Source: Clostridiales bacterium (GTDB lineage Bacteria; Bacillota; Clostridia; Oscillospirales; Butyricicoccaceae). From it: a DNA stretch of 64,000 nucleotides. The notes under the pieces are model-generated. The model saw only the letters and a program-made list of their open reading frames with translations, was not told the origin of the DNA and did no database searches. Positions 41,488 to 49,872 of the stretch are shown in pieces (position 1 is the stretch's first letter; each line of letters opens with the position of its first letter). Position numbers and translations under genes: made by a program. Location of the stretch: positions 1-64,000 of the forward strand of contig SFJM01000012.1 of NCBI GenBank assembly GCA_004555915.1, in the 5' to 3' direction.

Positions 41488-42204
41488 ATGATACAGGAGG
41501 TGAAAAATACGGCAAATCCTGTTATACTGATATCAACCGGAAGTATGCTGGGAAAACGCAGCAGGCAAATCACGCAAAGTGAGCTGTATGCCAGATGCAT
41601 CACCCGTTTTGGCGGAACCGCAGTCTATGACGGCGGATATGGTGATGCGGGACAGCTGGCAGAGCTGTGTGACGCATTGCTGTTATCCGGCGGCGGAGAT
41701 ATCCATCCGTCTTACTATGGAAAGCATCTGACCGGACTGGATACCAGCGTGGACCAGCAGCGCGATGAACGGGAATGGGAGCTGTTGCAGCAATTCTGTG
41801 AGAGAAAGAAACCGGTACTTGGCATCTGCCGCGGGATTCAGGTGATTGACGTGTTTTTCGGCGGGACCCTGTTCCGCCATCTGGGTACGGCCCATGTGCA
41901 TGATACCACCATCCATACCGTGGTGACATCGGAGGGCGGGCGCCTGCGTTCGCTGTTTGGGGAAACCCTGCCGGTCAACAGCTACCATCATCAGGCGATC
42001 CGCACCCTGGGGGCCGGACTGCATGTGACTGCTGTGAGTGATGCGGATGGTGTGATTGAAGCAATTGAACATGACAGCCTGCCGGTCATGGCGGTACAGT
42101 GGCATCCGGAACGCATGGTGGAATCCATCTGCCGGGATACGGAAGCGGATATGGGGCCGCTGTTTGCTGCCTTTCTGGCACAAAGCAAGGGAAAGGAAAC
42201 ATAA
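41488..42204 (+). CDS. Class I glutamine amidotransferase-like peptidase C26 (PuuD-type)
   Basis: 238 aa member of the gamma-glutamyl-GABA hydrolase family. The triad motifs are GICRGIQVID (catalytic Cys) and QWHPER (His, Glu); LLSGGGDIHPSYY is the family's substrate-binding signature. The physiological substrate is uncertain. The start is odd: a textbook AGGAGGTGA lies at 41494-41502, inside the frame that opens at ATG 41488, and no ATG, GTG or TTG follows it at the right distance before the conserved PVILIS strand. Confidence 0.85.
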   Translation: MIQEVKNTANPVILISTGSMLGKRSRQITQSELYARCITRFGGTAVYDGGYGDAGQLAELCDALLLSGGGDIHPSYYGKHLTGLDTSVDQQRDEREWELLQQFCERKKPVLGICRGIQVIDVFFGGTLFRHLGTAHVHDTTIHTVVTSEGGRLRSLFGETLPVNSYHHQAIRTLGAGLHVTAVSDADGVIEAIEHDSLPVMAVQWHPERMVESICRDTEADMGPLFAAFLAQSKGKET

Positions 42205-42211
42205 GATCCAT

Positions 42212-42574
42212 ATGGAACAACAGATACGCCAGATCAATCTGGAGGATGAAAAACCAACCGTACAGCAGGCCATGGCACGACTGCAGCTGGAGCTTCGTCT
42301 GGCAAAGCGGCAGGATATCTGTGTGCTGAAAATTATCCATGGCTTCGGCTCCACGGGAAATGGCGGAAAAATCCGGGTTGCTGTCCGGAAGGAGCTGCCA
42401 GCCCTGCAGAAGCGGGGGCAGATCCGGTTTTTCATTCCGGGAGAAAAGCTGACGATATTTGAGGAGGATACCAGAAGGCTGCTGCAGCTTTGCCCGGCCT
42501 TCCGGAAGGACCATGACATTGACCGGCATAACAATGGGATTACCGTTGTTGTGTTAAAAGACAGGAAAGGATGA
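42212..42574 (+). CDS. Smr domain-containing protein
   Basis: 120 aa with a C-terminal Smr (small MutS-related) nuclease/RNA-binding domain: the LKIIHGFGSTGNGGKIR motif near residues 42-58 (HGxGsTGxGxIR) and FFIPGEK are diagnostic. A short N-terminal helix (PTVQQAMARLQLELRLAKRQ) precedes it. Free-standing Smr proteins have been linked to mRNA and ribosome rescue; here that is inference. Starts 7 bases after the amidotransferase gene, with a weak ribosome site. Confidence 0.82.
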   Translation: MEQQIRQINLEDEKPTVQQAMARLQLELRLAKRQDICVLKIIHGFGSTGNGGKIRVAVRKELPALQKRGQIRFFIPGEKLTIFEEDTRRLLQLCPAFRKDHDIDRHNNGITVVVLKDRKG

Positions 42575-42581
42575 ACGAAGC

Positions 42582-42926
42582 ATGTTAAATCGAGCAAAGG
42601 ACCAGAAAATCGACATCATTGAGCATCTGCGGGGCGGTGACGGGCAGGTAATCCGTCAGACCCTGATTGCGCCGGAGGATTCCTGCGGCAAGTTTAAGAT
42701 GTGTGCGAAGCTGACACTTGACCCGGGCTGCACTATCGGTTCCCATGCCCATATGCCGGATGCGGAATTCTGCTGGCTGCTGGAAGGCGAGCTGCTGATT
42801 CAGGATGGCGGCGAGGAGAAAATCGTCCGGCCGGGTGACGCATGGATGTGCGGCGATGGCGCTTCCCATTACACAAAGAACGTTTCCGACAAACCCGCTG
42901 CATTCCTTGCGGTGGTTGTGGAATAA
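42582..42926 (+). CDS. Cupin domain-containing protein
   Basis: 114 aa single cupin barrel. Motif 1 is GSHAHMPDAEFCWLLEGE with metal-ligand His and Glu residues; motif 2 is PGDAWMCGDGASHYTKN with a further His. AAAGGATG precedes the ATG by a short gap. It is the last gene of the amidotransferase-Smr-cupin run, followed by a terminator. No substrate can be assigned. Confidence 0.88.
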   Translation: MLNRAKDQKIDIIEHLRGGDGQVIRQTLIAPEDSCGKFKMCAKLTLDPGCTIGSHAHMPDAEFCWLLEGELLIQDGGEEKIVRPGDAWMCGDGASHYTKNVSDKPAAFLAVVVE

Positions 42927-42939
42927 TCGGCATAACAAA

Positions 42940-42978
42940 ACCGGCACAGGATGGATTCCCGTGCCGGTGATTTTTTTG
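42940..42978 (+). terminator. Rho-independent terminator after the cupin gene
   Basis: Perfect eight-base stem ACCGGCAC / GTGCCGGT with a 13-base loop, then GATTTTTTT. Confidence 0.85.
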
Positions 42979-42984
42979 GTGTTT

Positions 42985-43767
42985 TTACTTTACAATGTAA
43001 ACATCTGCATATTTTACGCCGTTTTTCTTTGCGATAGAGTTATTTGCCACAAAGATATCAATGCGCTTGCCCTTGATGGCGCCGCCGCGATCCTCTACGG
43101 TGTAGGTTCCCCAGCCTTCGATGTAAACCTGGGAGTACATCGGCAGAACAGAGGTATCTGCTGCGATGGTGTGGTTGACTCTCGGGGTTCTGCCGGAAGC
43201 CGTAGTGCTGTCACCTGCATAGAAGGTCAGCTTGAAGTTGCCCATGTATGTTTTGCTGCCGGAGGATGCGGGGGTGGAGCTGCTGGACGGCTTGGTCGTG
43301 GTGATGTATTTGGAAGATACATAACCGGTCTTGCCATTGACAGAAACCTTGTACCAGCTGCCGGAAGCACCGGTCTTCACAGCGGACTGGCCCTTCTTCA
43401 TCGAGGTTACGATGCTGTAGCTGGTGCCCGGTCCGGAGCGGACATTCAGTGTTGTGGTGGAATACACTGTGGTGCCGGAGGTAGTCGTGGTGGAGCTGCT
43501 GCCGGAGGACTTCAGGTATTTGCTGGAGATGTAACCGGTTTTGCCGTTGGCAGTAACCTTGGTCCAGTTACCGGAGGTTCCGTTGGTGGTAACAGTCTTG
43601 CCCTTGGAGACGCAGGTCACAACTTTGTAGTTGGTACCGGCACCGGAACGGACATTGACGGTAGCGGTGGTGGTTGCGCTTGCAGCGAAGGCGCCGGCCG
43701 TCAGGCTGGCGGTCAGGACGATGCCGGTTGCGGCAACTGTGATATATTTTTTCAGCTTCTGAAACAT
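42985..43767 (-). CDS. Secreted cell-wall protein with two SH3b domains and a 3D domain
   Basis: 260 aa. Signal peptide 1-29 (cleavage near AFAASA). Two bacterial SH3 domains (ATVNVRSGAGTNYKVVT ... GYISSKYL and TLNVRSGPGTSYSIVT ... GYVSSKYI) are joined by Ser/Thr-rich linkers. The C-terminal 3D domain (named for its aspartates) reads FYAGDSTTASGRTPRVNHTI, EDRGGAIKGKRIDIFV; this fold is shared with lytic transglycosylase-type proteins such as YocH and the Rpf/YabE group. AAAGGAG precedes ATG 43767. WalR-like boxes upstream fit a cell-wall remodelling role. Confidence 0.9.
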   Translation of the reverse strand: MFQKLKKYITVAATGIVLTASLTAGAFAASATTTATVNVRSGAGTNYKVVTCVSKGKTVTTNGTSGNWTKVTANGKTGYISSKYLKSSGSSSTTTTSGTTVYSTTTLNVRSGPGTSYSIVTSMKKGQSAVKTGASGSWYKVSVNGKTGYVSSKYITTTKPSSSSTPASSGSKTYMGNFKLTFYAGDSTTASGRTPRVNHTIAADTSVLPMYSQVYIEGWGTYTVEDRGGAIKGKRIDIFVANNSIAKKNGVKYADVYIVK

Positions 43768-43819
43768 ATGTAACTCCTTTATATAACGATGGGGCTGCCG
43801 TAGCAGCGAGGTATCAATT

Positions 43820-43847
43820 TGTTACGAGTGTGTAACCGATCTGTAAC
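43820..43847. promoter_or_regulatory. WalR-like box array, proximal
   Basis: Three hexamers TGTTAC, TGTAAC and TGTAAC at 43820, 43831 and 43842 are each separated by exactly five bases, matching the WalR (YycF) consensus TGTWAH-N5-TGTWAH. They lie 53 bases upstream of the SH3/3D gene start, where a cell-wall regulator would act. Confidence 0.6.
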
Positions 43848-43971
43848 CTATCTTACAGGAAGAATGTTATTTTGTCAAATCATTTCGCCGAAAAAAGTGA
43901 AATTCAAGCGCATTGCACAAGAAAAAAGCCAATAAATTGGATGATTTAGATATAAAAACGGAAAATGACAG

Positions 43972-44022
43972 AAAAAAACCAGCCTGCGAAGGTAACAAAG
44001 CTGTTACCAAAACACAGGCTGG
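43972..44022 (-). terminator. Terminator of the MetH-like gene
   Basis: On the minus strand CCAGCCTG ... CAGGCTGG encloses a second hairpin GGTAACA/TGTTACC and is followed by TTTTTTTC. Confidence 0.7.
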
Positions 44023-44032
44023 ATGGTCGTTT

Positions 44033-44060
44033 TGTTACCGTGCTGTTACCGTTCCATTAC
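44033..44060. promoter_or_regulatory. WalR-like box array, distal
   Basis: TGTTAC (44033), TGTTAC (44044) and a degenerate CATTAC (44055), again with five-base spacing. It lies between the MetH-like stop codon and its terminator, about 265 bases upstream of the SH3/3D gene. Confidence 0.4.
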
Positions 44061-44067
44061 GGAAAAA

Positions 44068-45516
44068 TCAGCACGACGGGTACAGCCGCACGCCCAGGGA
44101 CAGTACAGCAGACTTCTGATTTTCGGGAATATTACGCATGAGAATGCGCTCTGGCGGCATGCCGCAGGCCGCGGCAGCAGAGACAATGTTTTCCGACTCT
44201 GCAAGGCTGTCTGCCCCGTCTGCCGGTGCGGCAGCCACCATGGCGCCATACCTGGCGGCGAGGGGAAGCAGGACAGTCAGGCTGTCGGGATCGGTGGAAA
44301 GGGACACCAGCGGCGTGCCGCTATAGCAGCGCAGGGCGGCTTCCAGTGCAGCCGGGTCACGGGAATCCAGCTGCAGCGGCAGGTCGATAACACCCTGCAT
44401 TTCGCGGACAGCTGTGGGCAGCAGAGCTTCTTCCTCCACATCCGGCATCCCCAGGTTCACATAGATGATCTGGGCACCGTCATCTGCCTGCTCCATGGCA
44501 AGGTCAACGATGGTTTCCACATCCTCCTCTTCCAGCGCTTCCGCCAGCTCCTCGTTGTCAGCGGGAGAAACACGTTCGCCGAAAACCGTTTCATCGGTGA
44601 GTTCCACATACCTGGTACCGGAGCACAGGGCGCAAATCCGCTTTGCTTCAGGCTGCGGGACGGCCTGTCCTTCCAGCGCGCTGCGCACACTGCGGATATA
44701 GTCCGGATTGGTACCGCAGCAGCCGCCGAAAATCGAAAAACCAAGGGCGAGATAATCGGCTGCATATGCCGCAAAGTCCGCCGGCGTGATGTCATACACC
44801 GCCGTACCGGAGCTCATGTCCGGCAGGCCGGCGTTTGGCTTGATAATCATGGGAACCGAAGCCACGGCAGCCAGACGGCGGGCAATGGGCAGAATTTCCT
44901 TCGGGCCAAGGGAGCAGTTGATGCCGATGGCAGAGACGCCCAGTCCCTGCAGGGTGCGGGCGGCACATTCAGGTGAAACACCCAGGAAAGTACGGCCGCT
45001 GGATTCATAGGTCAGTGTCACAAATACCGGCAGGTCACACAGGGCGTGTGCAGCAAGCACGGCAGCCTTGGCCTCCAGCAGGTCGGACATGGTTTCCAGA
45101 TAAATGGCATCCACGCCGCAGGAGACACCGCAGCGGATCTGCCGGGCAAAGATGCCATAGGCTTCGTCAAAGGACAGGGTACCGGAGGGCATGAGCAGCT
45201 GGCCGATGGGACCGATATCCAGTGCCACAAATTTCGCGCCGGAGGCACGGGCATTTGCCACAGCTGCCGTGATGACCTCTTCGATTTCATGGCCACAGCC
45301 TGCCATTTTTTTCTCATTGGCACCGAAGGTACAGGTGAGAACCATATCGGTACCGGCATCCACATATTTTTTATGTACTGCTGTGACGACCTCCGGATGG
45401 GTCAGGTTCATCAGCTCCGGCAGGGAACCGGCGGGCATGCCTGCCTGCATGAGCATGGTGCCCATACCGCCATCCAGCATCAGGAAGCTGCCGGCAACAA
45501 ATGATTTCAAATCCAT
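44068..45516 (-). CDS. Homocysteine S-methyltransferase domain protein (shortened MetH-like)
   Basis: 482 aa. Residues 1-290 are a complete homocysteine-binding domain: DGGMGTMLMQAG, the zinc ligands in GINCSLGP (Cys) and FGGCCGTNPDYI (two Cys). Residues about 310-480 resemble only the first part of the MetH pterin-binding barrel (IIYVNLGMPDVEEEALLPTA; LPLQLDSRDPAALEAALRCY). The rest of that barrel, the B12-binding and the reactivation domains are absent. It could use a separate corrinoid protein or be a decayed MetH. GGAGGAGG precedes the ATG. Confidence 0.85.
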   Translation of the reverse strand: MDLKSFVAGSFLMLDGGMGTMLMQAGMPAGSLPELMNLTHPEVVTAVHKKYVDAGTDMVLTCTFGANEKKMAGCGHEIEEVITAAVANARASGAKFVALDIGPIGQLLMPSGTLSFDEAYGIFARQIRCGVSCGVDAIYLETMSDLLEAKAAVLAAHALCDLPVFVTLTYESSGRTFLGVSPECAARTLQGLGVSAIGINCSLGPKEILPIARRLAAVASVPMIIKPNAGLPDMSSGTAVYDITPADFAAYAADYLALGFSIFGGCCGTNPDYIRSVRSALEGQAVPQPEAKRICALCSGTRYVELTDETVFGERVSPADNEELAEALEEEDVETIVDLAMEQADDGAQIIYVNLGMPDVEEEALLPTAVREMQGVIDLPLQLDSRDPAALEAALRCYSGTPLVSLSTDPDSLTVLLPLAARYGAMVAAAPADGADSLAESENIVSAAAACGMPPERILMRNIPENQKSAVLSLGVRLYPSC

Positions 45517-45759
45517 AGCGTTTTACCTCCTCCGGCAGAACCGGTCTGCCGCTGATTTGTTCTATATGATGCAGGGATATTTTTCATGGATGGAAAAATA
45601 TATATAAGTATACCGCATCTGTAGGGGAAAAGCAAAGTAGTTGATGCATTTTGACGAAAAAAACAGAAAAATCCTGTAAAATATCGGAAAGTATCCAAAA
45701 AAGCAGTGAAAAATCAGAAAATTTCATGCGGGATGTGAATTTGAAACAGAGTAAATGGG

Positions 45760-45930
45760 TGTACATTTGTGAGAAACTATGGTATACTGGATAAAAGTCT
45801 TTTGACGTTTGGCCGTTCGTGTGGACAGGACGGCATCCGGATAGATTCAATTAAATTTCAGTAAACATTCTTCGCGCGATTGTGTGCGGCAAAAAACGTA
45901 TTTGGCTTATGTCAGAGCGTTTTTTTGCTA
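45760..45930 (+). promoter_or_regulatory. Promoter and long structured leader of the RNase J gene
   Basis: TGTACA (45760-45765), 17-base spacer and extended -10 TGGTATACT (TATACT 45783-45788) predict a start near 45795, about 200 bases before the coding region. The leader has GCCGT/ACGGC pairing and, at 45891-45925, a stem AAAAAACG / CGTTTTTT with a T run resembling a weak terminator. The gap 45517-45993 contains no other gene; the MetH-like promoter must also lie there, on the other strand. Confidence 0.45.
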
Positions 45931-45993
45931 TGCCTGATTACAGAGACATGCACATGGAGACGTGCGTTCAGCAAAGGACAGTGATACACGTAT

Positions 45994-47652
45994 ATGAAAG
46001 AAAAACTGAAGATTATACCGTTGGGCGGACTCAATGAGATTGGCAAGAATATGACGGTAATTGAGTATGGACAGGATATCTTTGTGATTGACTGCGGTCT
46101 GGCATTCCCGGACAATGAGCTGCTGGGTGTCGATCTGGTCATCCCGGATATCACCTACCTGCGCCGTCACAGAAACAAGGTTCGCGGCATTGTGATTACC
46201 CATGGACATGAGGACCATATCGGCGCGCTGCCGTATGTGCTCAAGGAGCTGAATGTCCCGGTTTATTGTACCCGGCTGGCTGCCGGTATCCTCAATTCCA
46301 AATTTGAGGAGCACCGCATGACCAAGCAGGTCAAAATCCAGTGCGTCCGTGCCGGTGACCATATCCGGCTGGGCTGCTTTGACATTGAGCTGATCCACAC
46401 CAACCATTCCATCGCAGACGCGGTTGCGCTGGCAATCAGGACACCGCTGGGTATGGTCATCCATACCGGTGACTTTAAGATTGACCCGACACCGGTTTCC
46501 GGTGAGATGATTGACCTGACCCGTTTCGGCGAGCTGGGCAAGCAGGGTGTGCTGGCGCTGATGAGTGATTCCACCAATGTGGAGCGTTCCGGTTATACGC
46601 CGAGTGAAATGGAAGTCGGAAGAACCTTCGAGGCACAGTTCAAGGGCTGTGACCAGCGAATTATTATTGCCACCTTCGCTTCCAACATCTATCGCGTACA
46701 GCAGGTACTGGATGCGGCAGCCAACCACGGCAGAAAGGTTGCCATCTGCGGACGCAGCATGGAGAACATTGCCAATGTAGCCATGGAGCTGGGCTATCTG
46801 CATGCGCCCAAGAATGTCCTCATTGACATTGCGGACATCAACCGGTATCCCAAGAGCAAGGTAGTCGTGGTATGCACCGGTTCACAGGGTGAAGCCATGA
46901 GCGCACTGTACCGTATGGCATTCTCCAGCCATAAGCAGGTGGAAATCGGCCACGGCGACAAGGTCATCATTTCTGCATCTGCTATTCCGGGCAATGAGAA
47001 ATCGGTCACCAAGATGATTAATGAGCTGAGCAAGAAGGGCGCCGAGGTGGTATATGACCGCCAGGCCATCATCCATGTTTCCGGCCATGCCTGCTGTGAG
47101 GAGCTCAAGCTGATGCTGTCGCTGGTCAAGCCGAAGTATTTTATCCCGGTGCACGGCGAATACCGCATGCTGCGCCGCCATGGCGAGCTGGCAGTACAGA
47201 CCGGTGTGGACCCGCGCCATGTCATCATTGCGGACATCGGACGGCCCATTGAAATCACCTCGAAATCCGCCCGCCTGGCCAATCCGGTTCCCTCCGGCAA
47301 GGTGCTGGTTGACGGCTTTGGCATCGGTGATGTGGGCACCGCGGTACTGCGCGACCGCAAGCACCTCTCGGAGGACGGCCTGCTGGTTGTGGTTGTCACA
47401 CTGGACAGCGAAAGCGGCATTGTCATTGCGGGACCGGACATCGTATCCCGCGGCTTTATCTATGTGAAGGAAGCGGAAGATTTGATGGAGGAGCTGCGCC
47501 GGATTTGCCAGCGAACCCTGGACCGCTGTCTGGATGAGGAGATCCGCGACTGGACCACCATCAAGGCAAACATCAAAAATGACCTGTCGGAATTCCTGTA
47601 CCGCAAGACCAAGCGGAGCCCGATGATTCTGCCGGTCATTATGGAAATCTAA
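45994..47652 (+). CDS. rnj: Ribonuclease J
   Basis: Metallo-beta-lactamase-fold 5'-3' exo/endonuclease central to mRNA decay and rRNA maturation in Firmicutes. 552 aa. The beta-lactamase motifs are THGHEDHIGALPY (HxHxDH), HTNHSIADAV, HTGDFKID; the beta-CASP region has SDSTNVERSGYTPSE, ATFASNIYRVQQ and ISASAIPGNE; then HVSGHACCEEL and PVHGEYRML. A C-terminal domain follows. Its long leader and terminator-like hairpin may allow autocontrol, as known for some RNase genes. Confidence 0.96.
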   Translation: MKEKLKIIPLGGLNEIGKNMTVIEYGQDIFVIDCGLAFPDNELLGVDLVIPDITYLRRHRNKVRGIVITHGHEDHIGALPYVLKELNVPVYCTRLAAGILNSKFEEHRMTKQVKIQCVRAGDHIRLGCFDIELIHTNHSIADAVALAIRTPLGMVIHTGDFKIDPTPVSGEMIDLTRFGELGKQGVLALMSDSTNVERSGYTPSEMEVGRTFEAQFKGCDQRIIIATFASNIYRVQQVLDAAANHGRKVAICGRSMENIANVAMELGYLHAPKNVLIDIADINRYPKSKVVVVCTGSQGEAMSALYRMAFSSHKQVEIGHGDKVIISASAIPGNEKSVTKMINELSKKGAEVVYDRQAIIHVSGHACCEELKLMLSLVKPKYFIPVHGEYRMLRRHGELAVQTGVDPRHVIIADIGRPIEITSKSARLANPVPSGKVLVDGFGIGDVGTAVLRDRKHLSEDGLLVVVVTLDSESGIVIAGPDIVSRGFIYVKEAEDLMEELRRICQRTLDRCLDEEIRDWTTIKANIKNDLSEFLYRKTKRSPMILPVIMEI

Positions 47653-47712
47653 CCCTATACTATTCGGACAAAACAGGAATGCATACCGCAGAAGGTATGC
47701 CGCAAAGAAAGA

Positions 47713-47745
47713 CAAAAACAGCCCCGAAGCGTTTGCTTCGGGGCT
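47713..47745 (-). terminator. Terminator of the thioredoxin-reductase-like gene
   Basis: Perfect 11-base stem AGCCCCGAAGC / GCTTCGGGGCT with a four-base loop; on the minus strand followed by TTTTTG. It may also stop RNase J transcription, where a separate GCATACC/GGTATGC hairpin (47681-47700) precedes it. Confidence 0.8.
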
Positions 47746-47760
47746 TGCCTGTTTATGCTG

Positions 47761-48642
47761 TTATTCTGCGCCCTCCGGCAGATTGCGGAGGTATTCATTG
47801 ATGCTCAGACCGGCAATAGCGCCGTCAGACACCGCCTTGGAAATCTGCAGGATACCGCCAATGCAGTCACCGGCTGCAAACAGTCCGGGCACATTGGTCT
47901 GGTAATTGCGGTCTACCTTGATGTTTTCGCCGTCCATGATGGCGCCGATACGGATGGCAAAATCCGAACCGGAGGCAATGCCCTGGGCAAGGAAAGCACC
48001 TTCTATCGGGTAATCGCCGTGCTCGGTGCGGATACCGCCCAGCATGCCCAGATCATCCGCATACAGCTCGGTAATCCGATCGGTGACAATCGGAAGATTT
48101 TTGGGGAAACGGTCGGTGGTGATGGTTTCACCGTTGGTGAACATGGTCAGGTTGTCGGTGAGCTGGCGCAGATGGCTCAGCTCCGCTACCGCATGGTCAC
48201 CGCTGCCGATGACAGCGATGGCACGGTTTCGCATCAGGAAGCCGTCACACTGGGCGCACTGGCTGACACCCCGGCCGAGAAAGTCCTTTGCGTTGAAATT
48301 CTTAGGCAGGCTACGGCTTTTACCGGTTGCCAGAAGAATGGTGCGTGCACTGGCAATGCGTCCGGCAGCGGTGCTGACACGGAAGCCATTGGTTTCACGG
48401 ACGGAAACCACCTCGTCACTGATGACCTCAATGCCCAGGCGTTCCACCTGTGCCAGACCACGGCGGAACAGCTCGTCACCGCTGATCGGCTGCTCCAGTC
48501 CGAAATAATTTTCAATCCGATGGCTCTGGCCCAGTGCACCGGAATCCCTGCCGATGACCAGCGGCGTAAAGCCCGCACGGCGGATATACAACGCAGCTGA
48601 CAGTCCTGCCGGGCCTTTGCCAATAATAATACAATCCTTCAT
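47761..48642 (-). CDS. Thioredoxin-reductase-like FAD/NAD(P) oxidoreductase
   Basis: 293 aa flavoprotein. FAD-binding GKGPAGLSAALY (8-19), redox-active CAQCDG (CxxC, as CATCDG in TrxB), NAD(P)-binding VIGSGDHAVAELSHL (a variant of GxGxxA) and the C-terminal FAD motif GLFAAGDCIGG are all in TrxB order. It is slightly short for TrxB (about 310) and the NADPH motif is atypical, so a ferredoxin-dependent or other electron donor is possible. GGAGAT precedes the ATG. It lies 48 bases downstream of birA on the same strand. Confidence 0.85.
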   Translation of the reverse strand: MKDCIIIGKGPAGLSAALYIRRAGFTPLVIGRDSGALGQSHRIENYFGLEQPISGDELFRRGLAQVERLGIEVISDEVVSVRETNGFRVSTAAGRIASARTILLATGKSRSLPKNFNAKDFLGRGVSQCAQCDGFLMRNRAIAVIGSGDHAVAELSHLRQLTDNLTMFTNGETITTDRFPKNLPIVTDRITELYADDLGMLGGIRTEHGDYPIEGAFLAQGIASGSDFAIRIGAIMDGENIKVDRNYQTNVPGLFAAGDCIGGILQISKAVSDGAIAGLSINEYLRNLPEGAE

Positions 48643-48690
48643 AACCTTTATTTATCTCCTTGTGCCGGTGGGGGAATGCGGGATTGGCCA

Positions 48691-49680
48691 TCAGCGAATC
48701 TGTTCCGGCAGACGGATGCTGATTTCTCCTGCGAGCATGACAGACTGCTGTCCATCCTGCTCAATGATGAGATGGCCGCTGGAATTGATTGCCACTGCAG
48801 TTGCGGATTCCCGGACACCGTTACGGATCACGGTAATCGGTTCACCGAGAAAATGGATAAAGGAACGATACCGGTCCATCAGGGCTTCCGTATTGCCGGC
48901 TACAATCAGGTCAAGGCATGCTTCCATATGGTTGAAGAATGCGGCTACCAGTGCATTCCGGCGCACCGGATGGGGAGAAAAATCCTCCAGACAGCCTGCA
49001 ATATCACGGATTTCCTCCGGCAGGCCGCCTTCCGGCTGGCGGACATTGATGCCCACACCCACAATGGCATAGGAAAGCTGGCCGGTTTCTGCCTCCATGG
49101 CAGCTTCGGTTAAGATACCACACAGCTTTTTGCCGTTTTTCAGGACGTCATTGACCCATTTGATATCCGGCTCAAAGCCGGCAGTTTCCCGGATGGCTTC
49201 GCACAGGGCGACAGCCGCGCCGACGGTAATCATATTGACCCGTTCCAGCGGGAGGGTGGGGTGCAGCAGGATGCTGATATACACACCGCTGCCGGAAGGG
49301 GACAGGAAGGTACGTCCCAGCCGTCCGCGCCCGGCGGTCTGGCAGTCTGCCACGGCGGCATAGCCATCCGGCAGGCTGGCAGCCCGTTCCTTTAAATAGG
49401 TATTCGTTGAGTTGACAGTGGAAAGCACGCACAGATTGCGTGCCATACGATTCGTTTTCAGTTCCATGGCAATGCCTGCTTCAGACAGGGCATCACTGGA
49501 TTCCGCCAGACGGTAGCCTTCACCGGATATGGATTCAATCGGGAAGCCCATCTCACGCAGAGAGGCAATCGCCTTCCATACCGCTGTGCGCGAAACACCA
49601 AGCTCACGGGCCAGTGTGCCGCCGGAAACCAGCGTACCACGGTGCTGCTCCAGTGTGCGCAGAACATCATCACGAACCAT
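48691..49680 (-). CDS. birA: Biotin-[acetyl-CoA-carboxylase] ligase / biotin repressor
   Basis: Bifunctional BirA, 329 aa. The N-terminal winged helix (residues 1-62, GGTLARELGVSRTAVWKAIA) would bind biotin operators; the catalytic core has STNTYLKE, the adenylate-binding loop GRGRLGR (about 116-122), KWVNDVL with the catalytic Lys, and GVGINV; a small SH3-like C-terminal domain follows. AAAGAAGGAT precedes the ATG. I see no BirA operator in the adjacent intergenic sequence. Confidence 0.95.
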   Translation of the reverse strand: MVRDDVLRTLEQHRGTLVSGGTLARELGVSRTAVWKAIASLREMGFPIESISGEGYRLAESSDALSEAGIAMELKTNRMARNLCVLSTVNSTNTYLKERAASLPDGYAAVADCQTAGRGRLGRTFLSPSGSGVYISILLHPTLPLERVNMITVGAAVALCEAIRETAGFEPDIKWVNDVLKNGKKLCGILTEAAMEAETGQLSYAIVGVGINVRQPEGGLPEEIRDIAGCLEDFSPHPVRRNALVAAFFNHMEACLDLIVAGNTEALMDRYRSFIHFLGEPITVIRNGVRESATAVAINSSGHLIIEQDGQQSVMLAGEISIRLPEQIR

Positions 49681-49783
49681 GCAATCAATCCTTCTTTCTG
49701 GGGGATCTGAAACGTCGACTTTACGAAACGTTCGTCAGATTCTTTGTTTTCAGATACCGTTTGATTTTTCCAATCAATCCATA

Positions 49784-49812
49784 TTGTAATACAGATTGAA
49801 ATACAGTACAAT
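49784..49812 (+). promoter_or_regulatory. Promoter of ylmH
   Basis: TTGTAA (49784-49789), 17-base spacer, TACAAT (49807-49812), about 60 bases before the start at 49873. Confidence 0.65.
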
Positions 49813-49872
49813 AGCTTTTATGAGTAAAAATACAAAAAAATTCACAGATATATCGTTGGAAAGAGGGAGAAA

